Source of the DNA: Candidatus Cibiobacter qucibialis
GTDB lineage: Bacteria > Bacillota > Clostridia > Oscillospirales > Ruminococcaceae
Direction: 5' to 3'
Length of the DNA stretch: 29,845 bases
NCBI GenBank assembly: GCA_004000625.1
Contig: SAUS01000032.1
Span: 1-29,845, forward strand
Positions 1 through 6,852 of this stretch are shown here, piece by piece. The stretch's first letter is position 1, and the number at the start of each line of letters is the position of its first letter. A program made the position numbers and the translations under genes. The notes beneath the pieces are model-generated. The model was not told the DNA's origin, searched no databases, and saw nothing but the letters and a program-made list of their open reading frames with translations.

Positions 1-6
1 CCTTTA

Positions 7-178
7 GGCAACACCGCACAATTCCCGCCTTGCGGCTTAAGCACCGCTCCGGCAGCTGCGGCACGGCATCTGCGTTGCCAAAATGCTCGATAATACACAA
101 AGTATTATCTGCGCTTTTGGCTTAGCATCTGCCGCACCTCGCTCGCCGTATCGGCACTTAGAATTATGTGGTATTGCC
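7..178 (-). mobile_element. MITE-like element, copy 1 (172 bp)
   Basis: This is a non-coding 172-bp element. Read on the minus strand it starts GGCAATACC and ends GGTGTTGCC, and its 18-bp ends are inverted repeats with a few mismatches. It is flanked by a 4-bp direct duplication, TTTA at 3-6 and at 179-182. By hand alignment it differs from copy 3 (16359-16530) at about six positions, four of them in the central loop, where this copy has a perfect small hairpin (ATAATAC ... GTATTAT). No transposase is encoded, so mobilisation in trans is inferred. It lies just upstream of the coaBC promoter, with its left end (in element orientation) facing the gene. The transposase family is not assigned. 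Confidence 0.85.
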
Positions 179-207
179 TTTACTTTTGCCCCCCGGCAGG
201 ATATACT
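179..207 (+). promoter_or_regulatory. Putative coaBC promoter at the MITE junction
   Basis: A TATACT -10 box at 202-207 is preceded, with a 17-bp spacer, by TTTACT at 179-184, which matches the -35 consensus at four of six positions. The -35 box overlaps the TTTA target duplication of the adjacent mobile element, so the insertion lies at the promoter's upstream edge. The 11-mer CAGGATATACT here recurs in the comM promoter. Predicted by eye only. Confidence 0.5.
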
Positions 208-264
208 TAAAAGCAGAACAATACGGGCAGCCAGAAGCCCGGCCAAATATAAGGATGTGTTATC

Positions 265-1473
265 ATGAACCTGAAAGGCAAAACCATTGTGCTGGGCATT
301 ACCGGCGGGATTGCTGCTTATAAAATGCCTAATGTGGCCCATGCCCTGGCCAAAGCCGGCGCCAATGTGCATGTGCTGATGACCAAAAACGCCACGGAGT
401 TTATCACCCCGCTGGTGTTTGAAACCCTGACCAACAACCGCTGCATTGTGGATACCTTTGACCGCAACTTTCAGTATGATGTGGCCCATGTTTCGCTGGC
501 CAACGCGGCGGATTTGATGCTGATCGCCCCGGCAACCGCAAATGTGATCGCCAAGCTGGCCCACGGCCTGGCGGATGACATGCTGACCACCGTTACCCTG
601 GCGGCCCGCTGCCCCAAGCTGGTGGCCCCCGCCATGAACACCCATATGCTGGAAAACCCCATCACCCAGGATAACCTGAAAACGCTGGAACATTACGGTT
701 TCACCGTCATTCCCTCCGGTTCCGGCCTGTTGGCCTGCGGCGATACGGGCTCCGGCCGCCTGCCCGATGAGGGCGTTCTGGTGGACTATGTGGCACGGGA
801 GCTGGAACACGAAAAAGACATGCAGGGCATGAAAGTGGTGGTTTCCGCTGGCGGCACCCGCGAACCGATGGACCCGGTGCGCTACCTGACAAACCATTCC
901 ACCGGCAAAATGGGCTATGCCGTGGCCCGCGCCTGTATGCTGCGCGGCGCGGATGTGACGCTGCTGACATCTTCCGACTTGCCGCCGGTTCCGTTTGTCA
1001 AAATGGTGCCTTTTGCCACCGCGGCAGAACTGTTTGAAGCTGTCAAGGCCAACGCCATGGATGCGGATGCCCTGGTGATGGCCGCCGCTGTGGCGGACTA
1101 CCGCCCGGCCCAGGTGGCGCAGGATAAGATCAAAAAGCACGATGGTGAACTTTCAATTGAGCTGGAACGCACGGATGACATTCTGGGCTGGGTCGGCGAG
1201 CACAAGCCGGAGCAGTTGTTTGTCTGCGGCTTTTCGATGGAAACGAAAGATCTGATCGAAAATTCTACTGCCAAGCTGCACAAGAAAAACATGGATATGA
1301 TTGTGGCCAACAATGTCAAGGTGCCCGGCGCCGGTTTTGGCGTGGATACCAACGTTGTAACCCTGATTACCGAAAGAATTTCCACCGCGCTGCCGCTGCA
1401 AAGCAAGGATGATGTTGCCATGCACATTGCGGACGTCATTGTGGAAGCAAAGCGGAGAAAACAGAAAAAGTAA
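265..1473 (+). CDS. coaBC: Bifunctional phosphopantothenoylcysteine decarboxylase / phosphopantothenate-cysteine ligase
   Basis: This cytosolic fusion enzyme performs two steps of coenzyme A synthesis. It joins 4'-phosphopantothenate to cysteine (CoaB), then decarboxylates the product to 4'-phosphopantetheine (CoaC). The protein is 402 aa, full length for the family. The N-terminal flavoprotein half (about 1-180) shows the nucleotide-binding start GITGGIAAYK, the catalytic His75 in AHVSLA, the PAMN motif (122-125) and active-site Cys158 in LACGD; the numbering matches E. coli Dfp. The C-terminal ligase half (about 188-395) has Asn210 in the DPVRYLTNHSTGKMG block, AAAVADYRP and the KIKK loop (288-291). 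Start ATG follows AAGGA at 251-255. It is monocistronic: a MITE lies upstream and a terminator at 1523-1552. Identification is firm. Confidence 0.97.
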   Translation: MNLKGKTIVLGITGGIAAYKMPNVAHALAKAGANVHVLMTKNATEFITPLVFETLTNNRCIVDTFDRNFQYDVAHVSLANAADLMLIAPATANVIAKLAHGLADDMLTTVTLAARCPKLVAPAMNTHMLENPITQDNLKTLEHYGFTVIPSGSGLLACGDTGSGRLPDEGVLVDYVARELEHEKDMQGMKVVVSAGGTREPMDPVRYLTNHSTGKMGYAVARACMLRGADVTLLTSSDLPPVPFVKMVPFATAAELFEAVKANAMDADALVMAAAVADYRPAQVAQDKIKKHDGELSIELERTDDILGWVGEHKPEQLFVCGFSMETKDLIENSTAKLHKKNMDMIVANNVKVPGAGFGVDTNVVTLITERISTALPLQSKDDVAMHIADVIVEAKRRKQKK

Positions 1474-1522
1474 AGCTGCCCCCCGCAAAAGAAACGAAGC
1501 AGCAAAAGAATAAGCTGATTTG

Positions 1523-1552
1523 GCACCCCTGCAGCCGCGCAGGGGTGCTTTT
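1523..1552 (+). terminator. Rho-independent terminator of coaBC
   Basis: A perfect 10-bp stem (GCACCCCTGC at 1523-1532, GCAGGGGTGC at 1539-1548) with a 6-nt loop is followed by TTTT. It lies 50 bp after the coaBC stop. Confidence 0.9.
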
Positions 1553-1561
1553 GCATGTGCA

Positions 1562-1606
1562 CACAATTTTCACATCCTGGCAAAAAAACGACGCACAATT
1601 TTCACA
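1562..1606 (+). repeat. 13-bp direct repeat pair upstream of the ABC operon
   Basis: CACAATTTTCACA occurs at 1562-1574 and again at 1594-1606. The starts are 32 bp apart, close to three helical turns, so both would face the same side of the DNA. The second copy ends 10 bp upstream of the -10 box at 1616-1621. The arrangement suggests a regulator binding site, but the regulator is unknown. Confidence 0.5.
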
Positions 1607-1621
1607 AATAGGCAGTATACT
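1593..1621 (+). promoter_or_regulatory. Putative promoter of the ABC/Gld-like operon
   Basis: A good -10 box, TATACT, lies at 1616-1621. The -35 region (around 1593-1598, GCACAA) is poor and coincides with the second 13-bp repeat, which would fit an activator-dependent promoter. The predicted leader before the TTG start is about 60 nt. Confidence 0.4.
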
Positions 1622-1688
1622 TCTGGATAGTTCAGGGGTACGCCTGCCCTGCGGCGGGCGGCCCCCCAAGAAAAGGGGAGTGCATCCA

Positions 1689-2777
1689 TTGATCGAAGTC
1701 AAGCATTTGACCAAGCGTTACGGAAAACACACCGCGGTCGATGATATCAGCTTCACTGTGCAGGACGGCTGTATTTACGGCCTGCTGGGGCCCAACGGCG
1801 CCGGCAAATCCACCACAATGAACATGATCACCGGGTATCTTGCGCCCACGGGCGGCACCGTTGCCATTGACGGCCATGATGTTCAGGAAGAGCCCAAGGA
1901 GGCCAAAGCCTGCATCGGCTACCTGCCGGAAATTCCGCCGCTGTATACCGATATGACCGTGCAGGAATACCTGCTGTTTGTCAGCGAGCTGAAAGGCAAA
2001 AAGAAAAAAGCGGACCGCGTGCAGGATGTAGCGCAGGCCGTGCAGCGCGCTGGGCTGCAGGAGATGGAAAAACGGCTGATCCGCAACCTTTCCAAAGGCT
2101 ACCGCCAGCGCGTTGGCATTGCCGCTGCACTGCTGGGCAGCCCCAAGGTGATCATTCTGGACGAACCCACCGTTGGCCTGGACCCCGCCCAGATGATCGA
2201 GATCCGCAACCTCATCCATGACCTGGGAGAGACCCACACCGTCATCCTTTCCAGCCATATCCTGAGCGAAGTGCAGACGATCTGTGACCGCGTGCTGATT
2301 ATTGCGCACGGTAAAGTGGCCGCCCAGGGCACGCCGGAAGAGCTGGCCGCCCAGCTGGCTGCCCGCGGCATGATTGCCGCCACGGCACTTGGCACCAAAG
2401 AACAGATTCTGGCCGCTGCCGCCAAGGTGGAGGGCCTGACCGACCTGCGCGTGACCGCAGAAAAGGGCGATGAAGTCAGCTTTACCGCCACCAGCACCGC
2501 CGGTGCAGACCTGCGCGCGGCCCTGTCCAAGGCGCTGGCCGAAGCTGGCTGCCCGGTTGTGTCCCTGACAAGCGATACGATGAGTTTGGAGGATATCTTC
2601 CTACAGATCACCGAGACTGCACCGGAGGAAGCCCAGCCGGAAGAAACCGAAGAACCGGCTCCGGAAGCGGCTGCCGCACAGCCGGAACAGTCTGCTGAGC
2701 CTGCCGAACCGCAGGCCCCGGCGGATGATACTCCGGAACAACCGGAAGCCGAAAACGACCAAAAGGAGGAAGAGTGA
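1689..2777 (+). CDS. ABC transporter ATP-binding protein with acidic C-terminal tail (GldA-like)
   Basis: This is the ATPase of an ABC-2 type export or remodelling complex, acting at the inner face of the membrane with the permease that follows. From the TTG start the protein is 362 aa. It has Walker A GPNGAGKST (34-42), signature LSKGYRQR (134-141), Walker B VIILDEP (154-160) and switch His190, followed by the small C-terminal domain seen in GldA/CcmA-type ATPases. The last ~55 residues are a low-complexity tail of Glu, Pro and Ala, probably disordered and unusual for the family. I chose TTG 1689 because GGGGAG ends 8 nt upstream and family similarity starts IEVKHLTKRYG; the upstream ATG at 1545 would put the coaBC terminator inside the gene. 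The stop is 3 nt before the permease start, so translation is probably coupled. The substrate is unknown. Confidence 0.93.
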   Translation: MIEVKHLTKRYGKHTAVDDISFTVQDGCIYGLLGPNGAGKSTTMNMITGYLAPTGGTVAIDGHDVQEEPKEAKACIGYLPEIPPLYTDMTVQEYLLFVSELKGKKKKADRVQDVAQAVQRAGLQEMEKRLIRNLSKGYRQRVGIAAALLGSPKVIILDEPTVGLDPAQMIEIRNLIHDLGETHTVILSSHILSEVQTICDRVLIIAHGKVAAQGTPEELAAQLAARGMIAATALGTKEQILAAAAKVEGLTDLRVTAEKGDEVSFTATSTAGADLRAALSKALAEAGCPVVSLTSDTMSLEDIFLQITETAPEEAQPEETEEPAPEAAAAQPEQSAEPAEPQAPADDTPEQPEAENDQKEEE

Positions 2778-2780
2778 GCC

Positions 2781-3644
2781 ATGTTTGCCATTTTTAAGCG
2801 GGAACTGCGCAGCTATTTCACCAGCCTGGTCGGCTATGTTGTCATTGGTGTTATGCTGGCGTTTACCGGGTTATATTACTCCGCCAACTGCCTGGTGTAT
2901 GGCACGTCGGATTTTTCAACCGTTTTGTATTCTACCACGCTGGTCATGCTGTTTTTGCTGCCGGCGCTGACCATGCGCAGCTTTGCGGATGAACGCCGCA
3001 ATAAAACCGACCAGCTGCTGCTCACCAGCCCGGTGGGTATTCCTTCTATCGTGATGGGTAAGTATTTTGCCCAGCTGGCGGTGTTTGCCGTGCCCATGGC
3101 GGCAGCGGCCATCATGCCGCTGGTGCTCACGGCCTTTGGCACCATCTCCCTTACCAGCGCTTACGCCACCTGGCTGGCGTACTTTTTGATGGGCGCTGCC
3201 TGCATTGCCATCGGCACCTTTGTCTCCGCCCTGACGGAAAACCAGATCATTGCGTACCTGGCTACTTTTGGTGCGCTGCTGATCTGCTACCTGATGAACG
3301 GCATCAAAAGCCTGTTCACCAGCGGCAACACGCTGGCATTCATCGTGTTCTGCGTGGTGCTGGCGGTTGTGGCTCTGCTGGTCGGTCTGGCCTGCAAAAA
3401 TGTCACGGTGGGCAGCGCGGTGTTCTGCGGCGGTGCCGTGGTGCTGGTGCTGCTGTTTAAGCTGCGCCCGGCCTGGCTGCTGACCGGCTTTAACAGCGTG
3501 CTTGGCGCGCTGGCACTGTTCCAGCCGTTTACGGATTTTGTGGGCGGCATGTTCAGCGTGACCGGCATTGTGTATTATCTATCGGTGGCGGGACTGTTCC
3601 TCTTCCTGACGGGTCAGGCACTGGAACGCCGCCGCTGGAATTAA
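2781..3644 (+). CDS. ABC-2 type transporter permease (GldF-like)
   Basis: This integral membrane subunit partners the preceding ATPase. It has 287 aa and at least six hydrophobic segments: about 16-35, 50-66, 95-120, 130-152, 157-175 and 185-280, the last holding several. After the second segment comes the ABC-2 family motif MRSFADERRNKTDQLLLTS (about 65-83), typical of GldF/NosY-type permeases. The AGGAGG ribosome site lies inside the last codons of the ATPase gene, and ATG follows that gene's TGA by 3 nt. The next gene starts 16 nt after this stop. In gliding Bacteroidota the homologous GldA-GldF-GldG set is linked to motility; in Clostridia the role is not established, so I name it by family only. 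Confidence 0.9.
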   Translation: MFAIFKRELRSYFTSLVGYVVIGVMLAFTGLYYSANCLVYGTSDFSTVLYSTTLVMLFLLPALTMRSFADERRNKTDQLLLTSPVGIPSIVMGKYFAQLAVFAVPMAAAAIMPLVLTAFGTISLTSAYATWLAYFLMGAACIAIGTFVSALTENQIIAYLATFGALLICYLMNGIKSLFTSGNTLAFIVFCVVLAVVALLVGLACKNVTVGSAVFCGGAVVLVLLFKLRPAWLLTGFNSVLGALALFQPFTDFVGGMFSVTGIVYYLSVAGLFLFLTGQALERRRWN

Positions 3645-3660
3645 AGAGGGGGGTCCGACG

Positions 3661-5115
3661 ATGAACTTTAAGAAAAAGAACGCGGCCAATGCCCCTGCCC
3701 CTAACCAGGCACAGCAGGCAGCGCGCCGCCGCAGCCTGCGCAGCGGTGCTTACGCCAGCGTGCTGGCCGTTGTGGTGCTGGTGCTGGTAATTCTGCTCAA
3801 CCTTGTGGTGGGTGCGGTGCCCACCAAGTTTACCCAGTTTGATATTTCCACCGGCAAAATGTTCACCCTGAGCGATACCACCAAAACCATGCTGCAGGAA
3901 CTGAACACCGATGTGACCGCCTATTACCTGGCGGAAACCGGCAACGAGGATTCCAACATTACGCGAATTCTGGACCGCTATGCGGGCGAAAGCAGCCATT
4001 TTACCTGGCAGCAGCGCGACCCCGCGCTGTACCCCACCTTTGCACAGCAGTATGACGCGCAGAACGCAAGCTCCTCCAGCGTGATCCTTGTATGCGGGGA
4101 TAACCACACCGTGGTGGACTACAATGATATGTATACGGCGGATTATTCCAGCTATTATACCACCGGCAGTTACACAATGAGCTTCTCCGCTGAGAAAGCG
4201 CTGTCCTCCGGCATTGCCAAGGTCACGCGGGAGAACAGCTATGTGCTGTACCAGCTGACCGGCCACGGCGAATCCAGCCTGGAAAGCGATTTTACCGAAA
4301 CGCTGGATAATTCCGGCGTTACCATGCAGGACCTGAACCTGCTGACCACCGATACAGTGCCCGAAGATGCCGCAGCCCTGCTGATCAACGACCCGCAGGC
4401 GGACCTTTCCACCCTGGATGCCGCTGCCATCAAGACCTATCTGGAAAACGGCGGCCACCTGTTTGTGACCACCGATCTGACGGTGAGCACCCCCAACCTG
4501 GATGCCCTGCTGGCAGAGTACGGCATGACCCGCCAGGAAGGCCTTGTGATTGAAAATGACAGCAGCTATTACGCTTACCGCTACCCGCAGACCTACCTGC
4601 TGCCGAGCCTGAGCTCCAACGATATCACCGCGGGCATAACTGACGGCATGCATGTTTTTACCCCCGTGGCACAGGGCATTGTGAAAGGCGACAGCACCGA
4701 TGACCTGACCCTGACCACCCTGCTGAGCACCAGCAGCACGGCATACTCCATGCAGGATTACGCCGAGGCTACCACCGCCGAGCAGGGGGCAAATGATCCC
4801 AACGGCCCCTTTAACATTGCCGTTGCCGCAAGCAACAGCGCTACCGGCGCCAAAGTGGTGTGGGTGAACTGCCCCAACATGCTGAACAGCAAGATGAACA
4901 GCGCGGTTTCCGGCGGCAATGCCCAGCTGTTGACCAGCGCCGTGAACTGGATGACCGGCGAGGGTGTGGTGATCGACAGCAAGAGCATGAGTGCCGAAAC
5001 CCTGATGGTGCCGGGCAGATCGATTAAGCTGCTTGGCCTGCTGTTTACCATTGTGGTGCCGCTGGCCTTTATCGTGGCCGGTATTGCCATCACTTTGGTG
5101 CGCCGCCGCCGTTGA
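3661..5115 (+). CDS. GldG-family ABC transporter-associated protein
   Basis: The 484-aa membrane-anchored protein has a basic cytoplasmic N-terminus (about 1-30), a transmembrane helix at about 31-53, a large extracytoplasmic region (about 54-455) and a C-terminal helix at about 456-479 ending in RRRR. The start of the ectodomain, with FTQFDISTGKMFTLSDTTKTM, is characteristic of GldG/DUF4350-like proteins. ATG follows a G-rich ribosome site (AGAGGGGGG at 3645-3653) directly after the permease stop. It probably forms the periplasm-like, substrate-handling part of the ABC complex; that is inference from gene order. No catalytic motif is visible. The ectodomain is rich in Thr, Ser, Asp and Tyr, as expected for an exposed domain. 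Confidence 0.88.
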   Translation: MNFKKKNAANAPAPNQAQQAARRRSLRSGAYASVLAVVVLVLVILLNLVVGAVPTKFTQFDISTGKMFTLSDTTKTMLQELNTDVTAYYLAETGNEDSNITRILDRYAGESSHFTWQQRDPALYPTFAQQYDAQNASSSSVILVCGDNHTVVDYNDMYTADYSSYYTTGSYTMSFSAEKALSSGIAKVTRENSYVLYQLTGHGESSLESDFTETLDNSGVTMQDLNLLTTDTVPEDAAALLINDPQADLSTLDAAAIKTYLENGGHLFVTTDLTVSTPNLDALLAEYGMTRQEGLVIENDSSYYAYRYPQTYLLPSLSSNDITAGITDGMHVFTPVAQGIVKGDSTDDLTLTTLLSTSSTAYSMQDYAEATTAEQGANDPNGPFNIAVAASNSATGAKVVWVNCPNMLNSKMNSAVSGGNAQLLTSAVNWMTGEGVVIDSKSMSAETLMVPGRSIKLLGLLFTIVVPLAFIVAGIAITLVRRRR

Positions 5116-5154
5116 TATTTCCAGTGCCGCAGAAACCTTAGGAGATAACAGCCA

Positions 5155-6177
5155 ATGAACACAAAGAAAATGTTGCCCCTTTTTGTGCTGGTTCCCGTGG
5201 TGGTTGTGCTGGGCGTTGCCCTTGGCGTGCTGAACCATGCAGACACCGAGGAAGAGGATACCAGCATTGCACTGTGCAGCCTGGATGCTGACAGTGTGAC
5301 CGCGATTGCCTACAAAGACGCCAGCGATGGCGCAACGTTGGAATCCGCCCTGACCAAAACGGATGATACCTGGACACTGGATTCTGACCCCGCGCTGCCC
5401 CTTGACCAGAGTAAGGCCCAAGGCGTTGCCGACAGCATGACCGCGCTGACCGCGCTGCGCGAACTGAGCGATGACGCCGACGTTGCCAGCATGGGCTTTG
5501 ATACCCCGACTTATGAGCTGAGCCTGAAAACGGCAGATACCGAATGGACGCTGACCGTTGGCAGCAAGAACTCCATCACAAACAACTGGTATGCCCGCCT
5601 GAGCGCAGACGGCCCGGTGTATACGCTGGACAGTTCGGCCCTGAGCGGCATCTGCAAAACCGCAAAGCAGCTGTATGCCGCCCAGAGCATTACGGACATA
5701 GATGTGGACGATGTGACCAAGATGGTGGTGCAGACCGCCAACGGCGGAACCCTGAGCTTTGCCCAGAATGACAGCACCTGGACGCTGACGGATGATGCGG
5801 AGTATAACCTGAATCAGGATATCGTCAAAAAGATGGCGAGCACCATCTGCGATCTGAAAACCAAGTGGAGCGTGACCGAACCGCAGGCCGATGCCGTGTA
5901 TGGTCTGGATACCCCCAATGCCATCGTTACCCTGATTGCATCGGATGGCACCAGCATCCAGTGCAGCTTTGGCGGCAACGACGCCGAGGACGATACCCTG
6001 TGCTACCTGCGCAGCTCCGGCGCAGCAGGCGTTGTGTATGAAGTGAGCACTGACGCCCTGAACGCCTTTGCCTATGACAAGGCAGCGCTGGAAGCCGAGG
6101 AGGAAGCCACCCCCGAAACCGCCGATGTTGCCGCCGAAGACCCGGTTGGCAATGACAATACCGTTGATGATGAATAA
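5155..6177 (+). CDS. DUF4340 domain-containing membrane-anchored protein
   Basis: The 340-aa protein has an N-terminal hydrophobic anchor (about 7-26) and an extracytoplasmic region with repeated beta-rich units containing TWTL/EWTL motifs, as in DUF4340 proteins that commonly follow GldG-like genes. The last ~30 residues form a Glu/Asp/Ala-rich tail. TAGGAG (5139-5144) precedes ATG by 10 nt, and the gap to the GldG-like gene is 39 nt. It is the last gene of the operon, with a terminator at 6208-6251. The biochemical role is unknown; association with the ABC complex at the cell surface is inferred from synteny. Confidence 0.85.
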   Translation: MNTKKMLPLFVLVPVVVVLGVALGVLNHADTEEEDTSIALCSLDADSVTAIAYKDASDGATLESALTKTDDTWTLDSDPALPLDQSKAQGVADSMTALTALRELSDDADVASMGFDTPTYELSLKTADTEWTLTVGSKNSITNNWYARLSADGPVYTLDSSALSGICKTAKQLYAAQSITDIDVDDVTKMVVQTANGGTLSFAQNDSTWTLTDDAEYNLNQDIVKKMASTICDLKTKWSVTEPQADAVYGLDTPNAIVTLIASDGTSIQCSFGGNDAEDDTLCYLRSSGAAGVVYEVSTDALNAFAYDKAALEAEEEATPETADVAAEDPVGNDNTVDDE

Positions 6178-6207
6178 TCGGTCCGGCAGCAAAGCCTGAA
6201 CCAATGC

Positions 6208-6251
6208 AAAGCCCCCGGCACGGTGCCAAACCACTGTGCCGAGGGCTTTTT
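6208..6251 (+). terminator. Terminator of the ABC/Gld-like operon
   Basis: An 18-bp stem, with one mismatch and one G-U pair, runs from AAAGCCC at 6208 to GGGCTTT ending at 6249 and is followed by further T residues. It lies 30 bp after the DUF4340 gene stop. Confidence 0.88.
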
Positions 6252-6295
6252 GCAGAGTAATGCGGGATTTTACCACTTGATTCCTGTAAATTCCA

Positions 6296-6324
6296 TTCCA
6301 TTCTGCCGCGAGGCATGGTATAAT
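6296..6324 (+). promoter_or_regulatory. Orphan extended -10 promoter
   Basis: TGGTATAAT at 6316-6324 is a perfect TGn-extended -10 element. The -35 region (TTCCAT, 6296-6301) is weak, which is tolerable for extended -10 promoters. It faces a 500-bp stretch with no credible gene before nagZ, so it may drive a small RNA or a long nagZ leader. Confidence 0.5.
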
Positions 6325-6412
6325 CAAAATATAATAAAACACGCCGCAAGGCCAGCATATGCAGCAGGGCGCGTTGTGCGGGGAAAATGGCATTTCCCTA
6401 TAGTGACCGCAG

Positions 6413-6431
6413 GGGCGCACATTGTGCGCCC
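6413..6431. repeat. 19-bp GC-rich palindrome, copy A
   Basis: GGGCGCACATTGTGCGCCC is a perfect 9+1+9 inverted repeat. The same 19-mer, with matching flanking bases, occurs at 16330-16348; both lie upstream of a MITE copy. It is probably a dispersed intergenic repeat unit of this genome. Confidence 0.75.
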
Positions 6432-6439
6432 GCCAACTT

Positions 6440-6490
6440 AAGGCAAAGATATTTCCCTGTGAAAATATGGATAGGAAAAATGCCTTTTAT
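6440..6490 (+). repeat. Imperfect hairpin ending in T-rich sequence
   Basis: AAGGCA at 6440-6445 pairs with TGCCTT at 6481-6486, and inner TTTCC pairs with GGAAA, giving an imperfect ~50-nt hairpin followed by TTTT. It could terminate a transcript from the promoter at 6316-6324, giving an RNA of about 150-160 nt. Weak evidence. Confidence 0.35.
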
Positions 6491-6541
6491 GTAACAATTT
6501 GGATGACTTCTTCGTTTATCTTATTAGAGGATACACCCTAG

Positions 6542-6825
6542 GGCAATACCGCATAATTCTAAGTGCCGATACGGCGAGCGAGGTGCGACAGCTGCTAAGC
6601 CAAAAGCGCAGATAATACTGGATGCTGCAAAGGTGAGCGCCGCCAGTGGCGGAAACAGTGAACCGAAGCAGGGGCAGCGGTCGCAGAGTGCGAGGGGCTT
6701 TTGTCCCCGATGTACGATGCGGGTACCGCAACCCGACATTATCGAGCATTTTGGCAACGCAGATGCCGTGCCGCAGCTGCCGGAGCGGTGCTTAAGCCGC
6801 AAGGCGGGAATTGTGCGGTGTTGCC
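6542..6825 (+). mobile_element. MITE-like element, copy 2 (284 bp, with 112-bp insert)
   Basis: It belongs to the same family as the copies at 7-178 and 16359-16530, with the same 18-bp terminal inverted repeats. The flanks are CTAG (6538-6541) and TTAG (6826-6829), a 4-bp target duplication with one change. It is 112 bp longer than the other two because of an extra segment (about 6625-6736) at the centre, the predicted apex of the long hairpin. The extra segment holds four short hairpins: 6640-6652, 6681-6693, 6694-6708 and 6720-6735. The element ends 13 bp before the nagZ ribosome site, so it will form most of any nagZ leader transcribed from upstream. No protein is encoded. Confidence 0.85.
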
Positions 6826-6852
6826 TTAGACAAACAGCAGGGGACGGTAAGC

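Noticed and set aside
3553..6420. A 955-codon antisense open frame over the GldG-like and DUF4340 genes
   Set aside because: It covers two well-supported genes and a terminator, shows no domain, and has the same shadow composition.
6811..6852. An upstream start for nagZ within the MITE
   Set aside because: It would put MITE-derived residues before the signal peptide; ATG 6853 has a ribosome site and gives a normal lipoprotein signal.
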